A stretch of 9,408 bases of DNA from CAYWFU01 sp964457585 (GTDB taxonomy: Bacteria; JACRDZ01): positions 1-9,408 of the forward strand of contig CAYWFU010000100.1 in NCBI GenBank assembly GCA_964457585.1, in the 5' to 3' direction. Under the pieces are notes generated by a model. The model worked only from the letters and a program-made list of their open reading frames with translations, was not told the DNA's origin and made no database searches. A program made the translations under genes and the position numbers. Below, in pieces: positions 1-5,366 of the stretch (positions within the stretch are counted from its first letter, which is position 1; each line of letters begins with the position of its first letter).

Positions 1-4
1 CAGA

Positions 5-34
5 AGTATACCATAAAAATATTTAAATTGTTAC
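5..34 (-). promoter_or_regulatory. Possible outward-reading promoter at the left edge
   Basis: On the minus strand there is an extended -10 (TGGTATACT, plus-strand 5-13) with a weak -35 GTAACA 18 bases upstream (29-34). It would transcribe out of the window. The rest of 1-100 has stops in every minus-strand frame and no recognisable gene. A good ribosome site (AGGAGA) precedes an ATG followed by only six codons there, so this stretch looks like decayed sequence behind the broken Fic gene. The promoter rests on sequence match alone. Confidence 0.25.
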
Positions 35-100
35 AGCTATTTCGTCGCAAGCCCTAACGTACTAATTCTGCCATACATCTCTCCTGAAGTTTTAATACTT

Positions 101-451
101 TTATTTCTTATTATTATCAAACAGATGTTTAATTCTAGTTTCGAGGTCTTTTGTGAAATTAGACATGAATTGTGAAATAAGATAAAATTTTGGTGGGATA
201 TGATTCGATATTTGAACATCAATTTTTCTGAATTTCCCGCCCATTTCCGGGAATATCCAGCCAAATCCAACTCTATGAACTTCTTTAATAAATTCTGGAG
301 TAATTAAAATTATACCATTATTATTTTTATCCAATACATAATCCCACGTTCTTTTGATACCTTCGATTTCTAAAGGAATCAATTTAGAACGTGGAATTAT
401 TCCAAAAGCAGTTTCTTTATAACTTGTTTCACCGATTTTCTTTGAGTTCAT
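101..451 (-). pseudogene. Fic-family toxin, 3'-truncated (N-terminal half only)
   Basis: The 116 residues match the first half of a Fic/Doc-type AMP-transferase. From residue 51 (TPEFIKEVHRVGFGWIFPE) through GGKFRKIDV (71-79), PPKF (86-89) and the helix ending RIKHL (106-110) this is the usual Fic run-up to the catalytic helix. Family members then carry the HPFxxGNGR loop that holds the catalytic histidine and binds ATP phosphates; here a stop follows six residues later (FDNNKK) and no frame in the remaining 100 bases resembles that loop. AMP-transfer activity is therefore not expected. The ATG lies 23 bases inside the end of the upstream 67-codon gene and has no clear Shine-Dalgarno, so translation was probably coupled. 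The alternative, a short functional Fic fragment, is unlikely. Family assignment is by motif recognition; truncation is seen directly. Confidence 0.7.
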
Positions 452-632
452 GAAGTTTTAATTTGTTTAAAACTCTTTCTACCATTTTCATTGTAGTTTC
501 AGGATTTTCAGTTTTAGTTGTTCTGTAAATCATTTTTTTTTCAAATAAGTGTAGATAATCCTTTCGCACTTTACTTAAGCGAGAAGTTTTTTGATATTTC
601 TTTAAAATTGTTTTTATTCGCTTGTTTAACAT
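429..632 (-). CDS. Small basic hypothetical protein upstream of the Fic gene (possible antitoxin)
   Basis: The 67 residues are very basic (MLNKRIKTILKKYQKTSRLSKVRK at the start) and probably helical. I do not recognise the family. It overlaps the truncated Fic reading frame by 23 bases, which is the arrangement expected of a small antitoxin ahead of its toxin, but I see no helix-turn-helix and none of the inhibitory-helix motif (S/TxxxE(G/N)) that Fic antitoxins carry, so the antitoxin role is inferred from position only. The ATG has no Shine-Dalgarno. A promoter (639-667, minus) would put the transcription start at or next to the ATG, so the message may be leaderless. It could also be a chance frame, although the promoter and overlap argue for a gene. 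Confidence 0.5.
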   Translation of the reverse strand: MLNKRIKTILKKYQKTSRLSKVRKDYLHLFEKKMIYRTTKTENPETTMKMVERVLNKLKLHELKENR

Positions 633-638
633 AGTTTT

Positions 639-667
639 AAAATAACATAAAAAAATCAGGTAGTCAA
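639..667 (-). promoter_or_regulatory. Promoter for the 67-codon/Fic operon
   Basis: On the minus strand, TTGACT (662-667) is followed after exactly 17 bases by TATTTT (639-644). The expected start of transcription falls at about 632, the A of the ATG at 630-632, which would give a leaderless message. The -35 sits in TTGACTAC, the same octamer that recurs upstream of the DUF4258 gene at 2769-2848. Confidence 0.45.
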
Positions 668-933
668 CTAAAACTAATTCCTACTTAATTTTTTTACATA
701 TCGGGGATGATTCAAATTTGTGGAAAAAAATAGGGGCCGTTGGTAACTTGGCAACTAACTATTAAAAAAAAGATATACGTAAGTAACGTTGATTCTTACG
801 GTGCATAAATATCTACTAAAATAATGATAAAATTAAATGAAATTTTCATTAATATTTTCTAAAATATCTGAGAATAAGGAAAAATCCGTATTATATTAAA
901 ATTTTGACATATACTTATTTCCAATATATAATT

Positions 934-989
934 TAACTATTCTAAACTTCATATTATTATCAAATTTAGCAAATAAATTAGAATAGTTA
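934..989. repeat. 12-bp perfect inverted repeat with 32-base loop
   Basis: TAACTATTCTAA at 934-945 is the exact reverse complement of TTAGAATAGTTA at 978-989, and both arms stop matching abruptly at each end. There is no T-run on either side, so it does not look like an intrinsic terminator. It could be a split operator, a structured leader or the ends of a small decayed element. Confidence 0.6.
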
Positions 990-1046
990 TCAATCCATCG
1001 AATTGCAATTTTTAAAAAAAATAAAAATTATATATTTAAAAATTTG

Positions 1047-1088
1047 TGCTATAATTTAATTAATAGGATTTAAAATATTATGAGGTGA
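1047..1088 (+). promoter_or_regulatory. Extended -10 promoter and ribosome site of the RelBE-like pair
   Basis: TGCTATAAT (1047-1055) is a perfect extended -10; no convincing -35 lies 16-18 bases upstream, which is tolerated by extended -10 promoters. Transcription would start near 1062. GAGGTGA (1082-1088) is a strong ribosome site four bases before the ATG at 1093 and fixes that start codon. Confidence 0.55.
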
Positions 1089-1092
1089 CATT

Positions 1093-1310
1093 ATGACAAG
1101 AATGTTAAAAAAGCATTTAACGAAGTTTCTAAACTTTCAGATATTGAACAAAATACAGTAGCGAGATGTTTATTAGAAGAAATCGAAGCTGAAAAAAAAT
1201 GGGATAAGACATTTGCTGAATCTGAAAATATTCTCGAAAAACTTTCAGATGAAGCTATTCTTGCCCACAAGCAAGGGAAAACAAAACCTCTAGGATTGGA
1301 TGACTTGTGA
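1093..1310 (+). pseudogene. RelB-like antitoxin, frameshifted in an A6 run
   Basis: Translation starts at ATG 1093 behind a strong ribosome site, reads MTRML, then hits a run of six A (1107-1112). Staying in frame gives a stop within 25 codons. Adding one A gives MTRMLKKAFNEVSKLSDIEQ and continues to LLEEIEAEKKWDKTFAES, EKLSDEAILAHKQGKT and LGLDDL, ending at the TGA at 1308-1310. This is the familiar layout of short antitoxins partnered with RelE/ParE-type toxins (LPxxEQ, LLEELExExxWxxxFAxS, GxTxxL). The GTGA overlap with the next gene supports translational coupling. The frameshift is either a true lesion, polymerase slippage that restores frame in part of the messages, or a sequencing error. 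The full product would be 72 residues. Family by pattern recognition; frameshift seen directly. Confidence 0.75.
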
Positions 1311-1357
1311 AATCAAGAACAACTGATAAATTTTGGGAATGTTATAACAAATTGCAA
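1307..1357 (+). pseudogene. RelE/ParE-type toxin, 5' stub only
   Basis: A GTG start overlapping the antitoxin stop as GTGA begins MKSRTTDKFWECYNKLQ, which matches the start of RelE-superfamily toxins that normally continue for about 90 residues. After residue 17 the frame runs on to a stop at 1460-1462 (51 codons in all) but that extension is the reverse complement of a left-reading antitoxin gene and has no RelE character. The catalytic part is therefore gone. The break coincides with the break in the MazF stub on the opposite strand. Confidence 0.65.
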
Positions 1358-1373
1358 TATCTCCACGTTTCAT
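1356..1373 (-). pseudogene. MazF/PemK-type toxin, 5' stub only
   Basis: ATG at 1371-1373 overlaps the stop of the preceding antitoxin as ATGA and encodes MKRGDI, the standard opening of MazF/PemK endoribonucleases (MKRGDI followed by a hydrophobic strand). The frame then enters the reverse complement of the RelE stub and stops at 1290-1292 after 27 codons. Six residues are a thin basis, but the position (directly after a small antitoxin-like gene, ATGA overlap) strengthens the call. Confidence 0.5.
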
Positions 1374-1504
1374 ATTGGTTTACCATCCTCAATATTATAT
1401 ATATCTTCTTTGGAATTTTTCAGAAAATTAAAACTTTTACTTTGCATAATATATTTCAATAACTCTTTTGTTGTAATTTCTCCTATATATTTTATTGCTT
1501 CCAT
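1370..1504 (-). CDS. Small antitoxin-like protein (MazE position)
   Basis: A 44-residue frame starting at ATG 1504 reads MEAIKYIGEITTKELLKYIM and ends KEDIYNIEDGKPI. AGGAGG lies seven bases before the ATG, inside the 15-base gap after the VapC stop. The acidic tail and the ATGA overlap with the MKRGDI stub fit an antitoxin whose toxin has been lost. It is probably still translated as the last intact gene of the left-reading TA operon. I do not know the family; the antitoxin role is inferred from size, tail and neighbour. Confidence 0.55.
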   Translation of the reverse strand: MEAIKYIGEITTKELLKYIMQSKSFNFLKNSKEDIYNIEDGKPI

Positions 1505-1519
1505 CAGTCCCTCCTAAAC

Positions 1520-1945
1520 TCATATAACATTAAGTTTTTCATCCTTAAAAAATGTTTTCAACAACTTATCTGAAGTCAAAAAGATACAATTCCCACTTTT
1601 TAAAGTCAATGCAGATGCTAATTGTAACGAATCTAAAGTCCTTAATCCTTTTTTACCATAATTCATTAACAAATCTACCGCACTTTGAATAATATTGGAA
1701 TCAAATTTTATCCATTGAAATTTTTCATAATCTTGTTGAAAACAAGAGATCACTTCTTTACCAATATCTTCGTTAATATTTCTTTCTCTTATCTTTTTCC
1801 AAATAGCGGAACGAAACTCTAAGATTGTAATATCCGATAAAAATATCTCTTCAATATCTGAAATAATATTTTTTACCACATTAGAATCTATTTCATCATG
1901 ATATAACTTAATTAAACAAGATGAATCTAAAAATACTTTTTTCAT
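1520..1945 (-). CDS. vapC: PIN-domain ribonuclease toxin, VapC family
   Basis: The 141-residue product has the full PIN signature. D7 lies in VFLDSSCLIKLY, E43 in ITILEFRSA, D105 in RTLDSLQLASAL and D126 in IFLTSDKLL: these four acidic residues coordinate the Mg/Mn used to cut RNA. Length is normal for VapC, so the gene appears complete. The ATG overlaps the end of the upstream antitoxin by four bases (1942-1945, ATGA type), a classical VapBC arrangement. VapC toxins cleave specific tRNAs or rRNA when the antitoxin is degraded; the target here cannot be read from sequence. It is the only RNase toxin in this island with all its catalytic residues. Confidence 0.88.
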   Translation of the reverse strand: MKKVFLDSSCLIKLYHDEIDSNVVKNIISDIEEIFLSDITILEFRSAIWKKIRERNINEDIGKEVISCFQQDYEKFQWIKFDSNIIQSAVDLLMNYGKKGLRTLDSLQLASALTLKSGNCIFLTSDKLLKTFFKDEKLNVI

Positions 1946-2172
1946 ACAGCATTCCTTCGTTCCTCAATAATAGCATCACTTAACGCACCCTTATAATTTT
2001 TTAATAATTCTCTTGATCTGGTAAATGAAAATTTATTTAAATCAATTTTTTTTAAAGTTCGTTTTTCAACATCTTCAAGAAAAGTAACTATAACATTAAC
2101 TGATTTATGTGTTTTTATTTTTTTCTTTAATATTATTTTCCCATTTTTATAAATACCTTTAATTGCTAACAT
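1942..2172 (-). CDS. VapB-like antitoxin
   Basis: The 76 residues open with MLAIKGIYKNGKIILKKK, a beta-rich start shared with small bacterial and archaeal antitoxins of the AF2212/DUF104-like kind, then IVTFLEDVE and a C-terminal helical part (KIDLNKFSFTRSRELLKNYKG, split here for reading) ending in LSDAIIEERRNAV. The C-terminal half is the part expected to wrap the PIN toxin encoded next, with which it overlaps by four bases. A ribosome site (AGAAAGGGA) precedes the ATG. The 49-base gap to the DUF2283 gene shows no promoter I trust, so it is probably cotranscribed with the upstream pair. Confidence 0.75.
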   Translation of the reverse strand: MLAIKGIYKNGKIILKKKIKTHKSVNVIVTFLEDVEKRTLKKIDLNKFSFTRSRELLKNYKGALSDAIIEERRNAV

Positions 2173-2221
2173 ATTTTTCCCTTTCTAAAAATGTTTTGAT
2201 TTTTTGTATATATATGGTTTA

Positions 2222-2446
2222 TTAAGCAACCTTAGTATTCTCTACCATTACCTTATCAAATGTTTGAATTATAAGCTGGTTAACATCTGCTTTTAGAGAA
2301 ACTCTTAATAGTTCAATTCCAACTAAATTTCCATCTTTATCATAATCCATAATTACATCGTTAGCTATTTCATCAGAGTTATCAATATCAGTTTCTTTTA
2401 AACGTATATATATAGCATCCGCCTCTTGTGAATGATGTATTCGCAT
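2222..2446 (-). CDS. DUF2283 family protein (probable antitoxin)
   Basis: The 74 residues carry the DUF2283 pattern: HHSQEADAIYIRLKE near the start, then IANDVIMDYDKDGNLVGIE and LLRVS. The family is small and beta-rich, and is frequently encoded next to DUF4258 proteins, as here; the pair is widely regarded as a candidate TA module but the biochemistry is not settled as far as I know. The ATG is one base after the DUF4258 stop, with AAGGGG as ribosome site inside the end of that gene, so translation is coupled. In this order the toxin-like gene comes first. Confidence 0.8.
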   Translation of the reverse strand: MRIHHSQEADAIYIRLKETDIDNSDEIANDVIMDYDKDGNLVGIELLRVSLKADVNQLIIQTFDKVMVENTKVA

Positions 2447-2447
2447 T

Positions 2448-2690
2448 TTATTCCCCTTCTATATATTTTTGAATTTTATTTGTTAAATAAACTGTTATAA
2501 GTTTATTATTTTCTGTTATTACTCTAATAAGCTTATCTCTTACTATTTTTTGGTAAATTATGCGATTTTCTTTTACATGTACAACTTTATCAGGATTATT
2601 TAAAGCCATTTCTACCGATTCTTTTGGTATTTTTCTTTCAATCAATTGCAGTTTAATATGATCAGTCCAGATCCAATTTGTTGAAATCAT
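2448..2690 (-). CDS. DUF4258 family protein (probable RelE-like toxin)
   Basis: From the ATG at 2688-2690 the product is 80 residues: ISTNWIWTDHIKLQLIERKI, IPKESVEMALNNPDKVV, and a C-terminal VITENNKLITVYLTNKIQKY. That is the DUF4258 layout (H-x-R/L-M-like helix, R-x-I turn, final strand with TVYxT and KY), distantly similar to RelE-type folds. The frame is open 29 codons further upstream, but that extension contains a strong promoter (2739-2767), which settles the start at 2690. AGAGG lies about 12 bases before that ATG. It is the first gene of the left-reading TA operon. Confidence 0.78.
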   Translation of the reverse strand: MISTNWIWTDHIKLQLIERKIPKESVEMALNNPDKVVHVKENRIIYQKIVRDKLIRVITENNKLITVYLTNKIQKYIEGE

Positions 2691-2738
2691 TTTACAACAA
2701 TACCTCTTTTGAGATTTTATTAAATTTAAACATAAAAT

Positions 2739-2767
2739 ATTATATATCAAATTTTTATTATTTTCAA
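2739..2767 (-). promoter_or_regulatory. Promoter of the DUF4258-DUF2283-VapBC operon
   Basis: On the minus strand TTGAAA (2762-2767) is followed after exactly 17 bases by a perfect TATAAT (2739-2744). Transcription would begin near 2732, giving a leader of about 42 bases to the ATG at 2690. It is the best sigma70-like match in the left half of the window and probably drives all left-reading TA genes down to 1370. Confidence 0.65.
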
Positions 2768-2768
2768 C

Positions 2769-2854
2769 TGTAGTCAAATTGTAGTCAACCTATAAGAAAT
2801 TAGCGGAATTAACAGAAATAGCAAGAATATAGATCAGATTGTAGTCAAACTATA
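2769..2854. repeat. Three TGTAGTCAA sites upstream of the TA promoter
   Basis: The plus-strand core TGTAGTCAA occurs at 2769-2777, 2780-2788 and 2840-2848. The second and third lie in a longer near-repeat of 20 bases (2775-2794 and 2835-2854, 18 of 20 identical). Spacings are 11 and 60 bases. The cluster begins one base behind the -35 of the DUF4258 promoter. These are candidate operator or activator sites. Confidence 0.5.
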
Positions 2855-2924
2855 CGAATTTATATAAAATAATATAGTAATTGGTTGTTAAATAACACTC
2901 TCTCTATTATAAATATAATTTTTA

Positions 2925-3769
2925 TTATTCATAAAACCAATCTACTCCATAAACTTTTCCTAATGTACCTATTTTAAAAAAATTTTTATCACTGTGTAGT
3001 TCTTTATTTTCAAGAAGATCATAAAAAAACAGTGAAAGAACTGAGTCTTCACTTTTATAACAGATAATATATTTTAATTCCTGCGATGAACTTTCAAGTA
3101 TCCTGAAATTAGAAGTTATTGGGACTAAATTGGTAGATTTGTTAGTATTAAAATCATAATAAGACAAAAAATTATAAATTAATTTATTATTATCAAACCA
3201 TTCAATATTTGTGAATTGGCAATTATTGGAAATTATTTTAACAGATTTTTTTTCTTTTAAGTTATAAATATATAAATTTTGTTTAATACAAAAAGCAAAA
3301 AGATTTCCATCTGTTGAGATTTTTGATTCATACGATTCTATCCATCCTCCCACATAAACTTCAAATTTATCTGTTTTGCCTGAAAATAAATCAATTTTAT
3401 ATACTCTGGGCAATAACAGGTGCCATCCTTATTTTGGCATTTACCATCATTTTCAGAACCACCGCGTGTAATAAAATAAACCTCCTTAGTAATATAGTTA
3501 TACTGATAAGCATGGTTTGAACCTGTGGATGTTGAAGCTGTATATTCAACAAAGTCATCTTGAACAAAATTTTGTTTAAATATTATTTTATTTTTTTCTG
3601 GAGAATAAATTATTATTTCAACTTTATGTTCATCAATTTTTTTTGCTAAAAAGAGATATATATGTTTATTTTTTGGTTTAATTCTATTTTTTTCAATCTG
3701 GCGAGAATATCCGGATTCAATAAAGCATCCAATTATAAATAGTACTAAAATTAATTTTAACTTCTTCAT
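2925..3769 (-). pseudogene. Secreted lipoprotein of unknown function, split by one frameshift
   Basis: The first frame starts at ATG 3769 (GGAG upstream) with a lipoprotein signal, MKKLKLILVLFIIGC, cysteine 15 being the likely lipidated residue. It runs to about GKCQNKDGTCYC (near 3411) and then ends in 17 out-of-character residues. The next frame takes over with PRVYKIDLFSGKTDKFEVYV and continues to the stop at 2925. Inserting one C into the CCC at about 3408-3410 joins them into one protein of about 281 residues. The second part has repeated short beta-strand units (LFAFCIKQNLYIYNL, IEWFDNNKLIYNF, SVLSLFFYDLL), suggesting a beta-propeller-like or beta-sandwich fold. A sequencing error is the main alternative to real inactivation. 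An internal TTG at 3411-3413 could start the second half but lacks a ribosome site. Confidence 0.65.
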
Positions 3770-3851
3770 TAATACTCCAAAAATTTATTCGGTTAGTTAT
3801 AATTGATGATTAAAAATTAAGGGTGGGATTGTCTAAAAATTTGTTGTTTAA

Positions 3852-4283
3852 TTAATTGTATTTAGATAAACTTGCTTCTAAATGTTGTTGTGAAGATAAC
3901 TGTTTTTCTAAATCAAGATTAAAGCATTCAATAAATTTTTCATAATCAATTTCATTCTTAAAAGTTATTATTCCATAAAATCTTTTATATGGTATTTGTG
4001 TAAAATAATATACTAAATATTCATATCCATTAAAAAAAATACTGGTTATTATCAATATATCGGCTTTTTGAGTGTTATTTTCTTCTTTCATTTTAAAATT
4101 ATCTTTTAAATTTTCAGATAATTTATTTTTTAATTTTTCTGAATAATTAAAAGAAATATCATCTTTTTCTACTTCATTAAAAACATAATAAGAATATTTT
4201 TTATAATTAATACTATTTTCTTTTGTATTAACAATCTTAATATCCATAATTAATAATATTAAAATTAAATATTTTATTTTCAT
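3852..4283 (-). CDS. Small secreted protein of unknown function
   Basis: The 143-residue product begins with a hydrophobic export signal (MKIKYLILILLIMDIKIVNT, residues 1-20). There is no lipobox cysteine, so it is more likely secreted or periplasmic than a lipoprotein. The mature part is lysine- and asparagine-rich, with a helix (SEKLKNKLSENLKDNFKMK, 48-66) followed by ADILIITSIFFNG (74-86), a pattern recalling small periplasmic proteins with an alternating helix and strand core, but I do not recognise the family. AGGTGAT precedes the ATG. It reads in the same direction as the split lipoprotein 82 bases downstream and may be cotranscribed with it. Confidence 0.6.
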   Translation of the reverse strand: MKIKYLILILLIMDIKIVNTKENSINYKKYSYYVFNEVEKDDISFNYSEKLKNKLSENLKDNFKMKEENNTQKADILIITSIFFNGYEYLVYYFTQIPYKRFYGIITFKNEIDYEKFIECFNLDLEKQLSSQQHLEASLSKYN

Positions 4284-4482
4284 ATATCACCTATTATGTT
4301 TAATTAATCTTTTTTATTCTTAAAATATTTATCGGTAAATAATTTTAAAAATTTAATATTTTTCATTTTTAAATTAATATTTATTTAAGTTCTGGAATAT
4401 AGTTCAAACATTGTTCATTATGGGGATGGGTTTTAATTTAAATATAATAAGTGGTCAGACGCATTTGAGTCTTGCGTGAAAA

Positions 4483-5052
4483 TTATTTTTGTTTTATCCA
4501 TTCACCTGTTCGAATTTTTTTTCTTATTTCTCTTTTTACTTTTTCAATTAATTCATTGCCGGGTAATTCATTATCGGAACTTAAATCACTGAAATATTTT
4601 TTACATTTTTCGCAATAAAGTGCGCACACATAAGGGTTTCTTTCACTTTTCGGAATTAATTCCATATTGCAATCTGGACAAAAACATCCTAAATTGCATA
4701 TTTCATTAAATGCAAATTTCCATCTCCATTTAACTCCAAAAAAAATGTCTTCACTATAGTTGTAATTTAGAAAAGATTCGATGATTCCTTTTTTTAAATT
4801 AAACAAATTTGATCTTTTAAGTAAATATATTATTAGAATTAACAAAAATAAAATAGAAACGTAAATAACATACCATGATATTTCAGCAGTAGATTTTAAG
4901 TGTTCCAAAAATTTAATGATTAAATTGTAAATCCATTTAAAATTATTAAAGACATATTTTTTGTATGGTTCAATGAAAAATATTAATACTATACTTACGA
5001 TAACTGACGCAATGACACCATTCCTAATACTTAAAAAATTTTTTTTATTCAT
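4483..5052 (-). CDS. Two-helix membrane protein with C-terminal zinc ribbon
   Basis: The start is ATG 5052, chosen because GAGGTAAG lies a few bases upstream; an in-frame TTG six codons earlier has none. The 189 residues hold two membrane helices (about 13-28 and 62-79), a motif FFGVKWRWKF (104-113), then seven cysteines including the knuckles C125-PD-C128 and C147-EK-C150, a likely zinc ribbon on the inner face, and a basic tail rich in K/R/E. Similar two-helix, WRW, zinc-ribbon proteins are scattered as hypotheticals through bacterial accessory regions; I cannot assign a function. A strong promoter at 5151-5180 drives it divergently from the large secreted protein. Role in defence or membrane signalling would be guesswork. 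Confidence 0.72.
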   Translation of the reverse strand: MNKKNFLSIRNGVIASVIVSIVLIFFIEPYKKYVFNNFKWIYNLIIKFLEHLKSTAEISWYVIYVSILFLLILIIYLLKRSNLFNLKKGIIESFLNYNYSEDIFFGVKWRWKFAFNEICNLGCFCPDCNMELIPKSERNPYVCALYCEKCKKYFSDLSSDNELPGNELIEKVKREIRKKIRTGEWIKQK

Positions 5053-5150
5053 ACTTACCTCAATTAACAAAAAGATTAACGAAGGTTTTTTAGAATATTT
5101 ATATGGTTTTACTTATCTATTTGTACAGATTTATATTTCGTTTTCAGACT

Positions 5151-5180
5151 ATTATAAAAGCGTATCAGTCGCAAAGTCAA
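5151..5180 (-). promoter_or_regulatory. Promoter of the zinc-ribbon membrane protein
   Basis: On the minus strand TTGACT (5175-5180) is followed after 18 bases by a perfect TATAAT (5151-5156). Transcription would begin near 5144, leaving a leader of about 92 bases before the ATG at 5052. A plus-strand open frame across this stretch is a shadow. Confidence 0.55.
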
Positions 5181-5217
5181 TCATAAAAAATCTAATAATT
5201 TGTTATAAAAAATATCT

Positions 5218-5246
5218 TGACTTTCTATAATTTTTGTTATTAAATA
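5218..5246 (+). promoter_or_regulatory. Possible promoter of the discoidin/FG-GAP gene
   Basis: TTGACT (5218-5223), 17-base spacer, TTAAAT (5241-5246, four of six consensus positions). Together with the minus-strand promoter at 5151-5180 it makes a divergent pair 37 bases apart. It would give a leader of about 115 bases that contains the hairpin at 5291-5332. Confidence 0.35.
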
Positions 5247-5290
5247 AATTTCGTAATTTTTATTTTTCCTATACATAAATAATTATTGTT

Positions 5291-5332
5291 GCTGAAATTG
5301 TAAGAATGCATGTTCTTATTAACAATTTCTGC
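5291..5332 (+). promoter_or_regulatory. Long hairpin in the leader of the discoidin/FG-GAP gene
   Basis: GAAATTGT (5294-5301) pairs with ACAATTTC (5322-5329), AAGAA (5302-5306) with TTCTT (5313-5317), loop TGCATG, with a four-base bulge ATTA on the right arm; beyond a T-T mismatch, GC pairs with GC at the base. Thirteen pairs plus two make a stable structure for this AT-rich region. It has no T-run, so it is not an ordinary terminator. An in-frame ATG (5310-5312) sits in the loop, which argues against that upstream start for the coding region. Confidence 0.55.
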
Positions 5333-5366
5333 AGAGATGACTAATAAATTAGGACAAAAAAGTTTC

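Larger units (their letters stand above)
633..1046. other. Non-coding AT-rich spacer between two broken TA modules
   Basis: About 410 bases with frequent stops in all frames and no coding region I can support. It contains the Fic-operon promoter at its left end, a short hairpin (CGTAAG 778-783 with CTTACG 795-800), a compact palindrome (AATGAAA ... TTTCATT near 836-850) and the 12-bp inverted repeat at 934-989. It is the spacer between outward-facing operons, since genes to the left read left and genes to the right read right. Confidence 0.6.

Noticed and set aside
37..270. 77-codon minus-strand frame overlapping the Fic remnant
   Set aside because: It is in another frame of the Fic-like coding sequence, has no ribosome site and no family resemblance.
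3314..3520. 68-codon plus-strand frame with hydrophobic stretches
   Set aside because: It lies antisense to the lipoprotein, whose signal, domains and ribosome site are convincing.
4440..4482. Intrinsic terminator after the zinc-ribbon gene (ACGCA ... TGCGT)
   Set aside because: The stem is only five pairs with no T-run following on the minus strand.
4961..5230. 89-codon plus-strand frame before the large secreted gene
   Set aside because: It overlaps the start of the zinc-ribbon gene on the other strand and covers its promoter; composition is that of AT-rich non-coding sequence.
5310..5366. Upstream ATG starts (5310, 5337) for the FG-GAP protein
   Set aside because: The first sits in a hairpin loop, neither has a good ribosome site, and both would put extra polar residues before a clean signal peptide beginning at 5367.
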